Source of the DNA: Undibacterium sp. KW1
Lineage (GTDB): Bacteria; Pseudomonadota; Gammaproteobacteria; Burkholderiales; Burkholderiaceae_D
NCBI RefSeq assembly: GCF_009937955.1
Contig: NZ_AP018439.1
Span: 4,650,001 to 4,714,000, forward strand
Length of the DNA: 64,000 bases
Direction: 5' to 3'
In this document: positions 62,366-64,000 of the stretch, in pieces
How the letters are laid out: each line of letters begins with the position of its first letter
Numbering within the stretch: the first letter of the stretch is position 1
Translations under genes and position numbers: made by a program
The notes under the pieces: model-generated
Told to the model about the DNA's origin: nothing
Seen by the model: only the letters and a program-made list of their open reading frames with translations
The model's database searches: none

Positions 62366-63322
62366 TCACGCCATCGTAAACACCAGCCTCGGCATGTTGG
62401 CATCCTTGCCCCAGTTCTCTTCCACCGCAGACAAGGGTGCTGTCTCCACCGCGATCTCGAACCCGCCTGGCACGGCAGCATGCAAGACTTCGCCTATCGC
62501 TTTGAACAGGCGCTGGGACGGGATGCTGCCTATGCCGCTGCCCATGAGCACGATGGCGGATGAACGCAACACCGCACTTGGCAAATTGATGTCTTCTCCA
62601 CTGACCGAACCCACCTGCACAAAGCGCACGGGTACAGCTTCTTTGCCTGCCTTGGCGGCGGCGATGAGCAGCAATTCTGCACTCTGCCCCCACAGGTAAT
62701 CGACGACCACATCTACGCCCCCGGCAAACTGCTGTTTGAAGACTTCTTCCATGGCTTGTTTATCATCGCCCAGAGGGATTATCACGTCTGCACCTATGGC
62801 TTGCAGTGCCTCCAGCGCCAGTTTGTTGCGGCCCGTGGCAATCACCTTCTTTGCGCCCAGGTACTTTGCAATCTGCACTGCCAGGCGGCCTGCTGAGCCA
62901 GTTGCGCCGTTGATCAATACGGTTTCGCCCGCCACCAGTTTTGCCCTCTCCTGCATGGCGGCCCAGGCCGACATGCCAGGGTTGGCAAGGGCTGCCGCCT
63001 TGATATCATCAAGTGCATCTGGCAGGGCTATGCATTGCGCAGCCCTGACTACGGTCTTTTCAGCCATGCTGCCAAAGGGCGCTTGCGGCAGGGCAAAATA
63101 GACGTGGCTGCCATCTTCCAGACGCCCTACGCCATCAATGCCCACCACAAACGGCAGGCTGCCTGCAGAACTATAATGCCTGCCCGAGGCGCGGCTTTTG
63201 ACCACGGGGCTGAGCGCTGCTGCCGTCACCTTGACAATCACCTCGCCGTCACCTGCGACTGGCTCCTTGAAATCACCATAGACGGGTGGCTTGCCTGCTT
63301 CTACTACGATTGCTGCTTTCAT
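62366..63322 (-). CDS. NAD(P)-dependent oxidoreductase, MDR/quinone reductase type
   Basis: A 318-aa medium-chain reductase without zinc ligands. The N-terminal part has KPPVYGDFKEPVAGDGEVIV, and the cofactor motif INGATGSAGRLAVQIA is followed by KVIATGRNKLALEAL. Divergent from a MarR regulator across 102 bases, the usual layout for a stress- or quinone-induced reductase under MarR repression. Substrate unknown. Confidence 0.85.
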   Translation of the reverse strand: MKAAIVVEAGKPPVYGDFKEPVAGDGEVIVKVTAAALSPVVKSRASGRHYSSAGSLPFVVGIDGVGRLEDGSHVYFALPQAPFGSMAEKTVVRAAQCIALPDALDDIKAAALANPGMSAWAAMQERAKLVAGETVLINGATGSAGRLAVQIAKYLGAKKVIATGRNKLALEALQAIGADVIIPLGDDKQAMEEVFKQQFAGGVDVVVDYLWGQSAELLLIAAAKAGKEAVPVRFVQVGSVSGEDINLPSAVLRSSAIVLMGSGIGSIPSQRLFKAIGEVLHAAVPGGFEIAVETAPLSAVEENWGKDANMPRLVFTMA

Positions 63323-63424
63323 ATCTGCTATCCTTTGCTGAAATTATTCAGATTTGGCCAAAATGGATGCCCCGAATATCCGTGCATTATACACATATAT
63401 TGAAATGAGCAAGGACAAGGAAAA

Positions 63425-63877
63425 ATGAAGAAAGAAATTGGCGAACTGCGCGGTGCCCTGATGGATATCACCGGCGTGCTGAACCGCCCGCAGCCGGATG
63501 CCGCCCTCATTGCGGCGGCGGGCATCGATCTTGACCGCGCCCTCTTCCCCTTGCTGGTACGCATAGAACGCCTGGGGCCGATAGGCATAGTCGAGCTGGC
63601 CGAGCTGGTGGGCCGCGACCACAGCACTGTCAGCCGCCAGATCGCCAAGCTCGACAGCCTGGGTCTGGTCAGCCGCTGCCCCAGCCCGCAAGATGGCCGC
63701 GTCAAGGCCGCCGTCATCACCGAACAAGGCCGCGTCATGACAGATGCGCTCGATAGCGCGCGGCAAAAGATCATAGAAAAAATGCTGAGCGACTGGAAGA
63801 AAGAAGACGTGCGCGAACTGGCGCGCTTGCTACGGCATTTTGCGGATGATGCACTGGCCTGGGTGGGGGCTTTGTGA
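63425..63877 (+). CDS. MarR-family transcriptional regulator
   Basis: A 150-aa winged-helix repressor. The helix-turn-helix lies at about 48-90 (IVELAELVGRDHSTVSRQIA, KLDSLGLVSRCPSPQDGR wing). Ribosome-binding site AAGGA. It probably represses the divergent oxidoreductase; the AT-rich stretch TTATACACATATATTG at 63388-63403 is a candidate operator site. Confidence 0.9.
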   Translation: MKKEIGELRGALMDITGVLNRPQPDAALIAAAGIDLDRALFPLLVRIERLGPIGIVELAELVGRDHSTVSRQIAKLDSLGLVSRCPSPQDGRVKAAVITEQGRVMTDALDSARQKIIEKMLSDWKKEDVRELARLLRHFADDALAWVGAL

Positions 63878-63947
63878 AGTTGCGATGGCGTTGATCGGGT
63901 TTATGGATAAACACGAAATGTCATTGCCACTGCAGCTGATTAACCAG

Positions 63948-63968
63948 TAGGGTGCGCCGTGCGCACCG
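63948..63968. repeat. Palindromic intergenic repeat, TGCGCC type
   Basis: GGGTGCGCCGTGCGCACC with a GTA edge, a single copy after the MarR gene. Its partner, if any, lies beyond the window. Confidence 0.8.
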
Positions 63969-64000
63969 TTTGTATTTTCAAATCGCCGGATTTAAAAATT

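Overview
The window reads as a chromosomal stretch of a Gram-negative betaproteobacterium, most likely in Oxalobacteraceae (Undibacterium/Herbaspirillum-like). The grounds are a moderate GC content by eye, a TonB-dependent receptor beside secreted glycanases, periplasmic binding proteins, orphan LivJ/GltI-type binding proteins, many LysR regulators, and dispersed palindromic repeats between genes. The genus is an inference. No rRNA, tRNA or CRISPR was seen.

Positions 1-23384, all on the minus strand, form a plant cell-wall utilisation island. Pectin is served by a polygalacturonase, a multidomain pectinesterase and a TonB-dependent receptor. Xylan is served by a GH39 beta-xylosidase, a GH10 xylanase and a Tat-exported GH3 beta-xylosidase. 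Xylose uptake is XylFGH. Intracellular xylose is oxidised by xylB (dehydrogenase), xylC (lactonase), xylD (xylonate dehydratase) and xylX (2-keto-3-deoxyxylonate dehydratase), i.e. the Weimberg route, whose genes are chained by 4-bp ATGA overlaps. The alpha-ketoglutarate semialdehyde dehydrogenase and the isomerase pathway are absent from the window. An enterobacterial-type XylR (AraC family) with an overlapping galM closes the island. Three near-identical 36-bp sites sit in the same place against the -35 box of xylX, the GH3 gene and the GH39 gene, and look like a XylR regulon.

Positions 23585-29100 are a scrap zone. It holds an IS4-family element (9-bp target duplication, nonsense-mutated transposase), a 5'-truncated IS630-family remnant with an A8 slippery run, and a row of orphan small genes including a CPCC-type cysteine-rich protein and immunity-like proteins.

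Positions 29218-37900 hold a LysR/quinone-oxidoreductase pair, three paralogous small membrane proteins around a SulP transporter, a DUF535/VirK protein, a broken rifampin ADP-ribosyltransferase (arr) and a frameshifted small HTH gene. Positions 38024-44652 hold a large MASE1 hybrid histidine kinase, a REC-GGDEF diguanylate cyclase and an SMI1/KNR4 lipoprotein.

Positions 45006-57940 are bracketed by a direct duplication of about 1.2 kb that carries two secreted, low-complexity Asr-like proteins per copy. Between the copies lie a LivJ-type binding protein, a GcvA-like LysR regulator, a GltI-type binding protein, an Lrp pseudogene, and a PuuD/DadA/ornithine-cyclodeaminase amino-acid cluster. 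A catalytically dead-looking M50 protease homologue and a LysE exporter follow. The window ends with an ABC-2 transporter operon, a DapF-like protein in which both catalytic cysteines are serine, and a divergent oxidoreductase/MarR pair.
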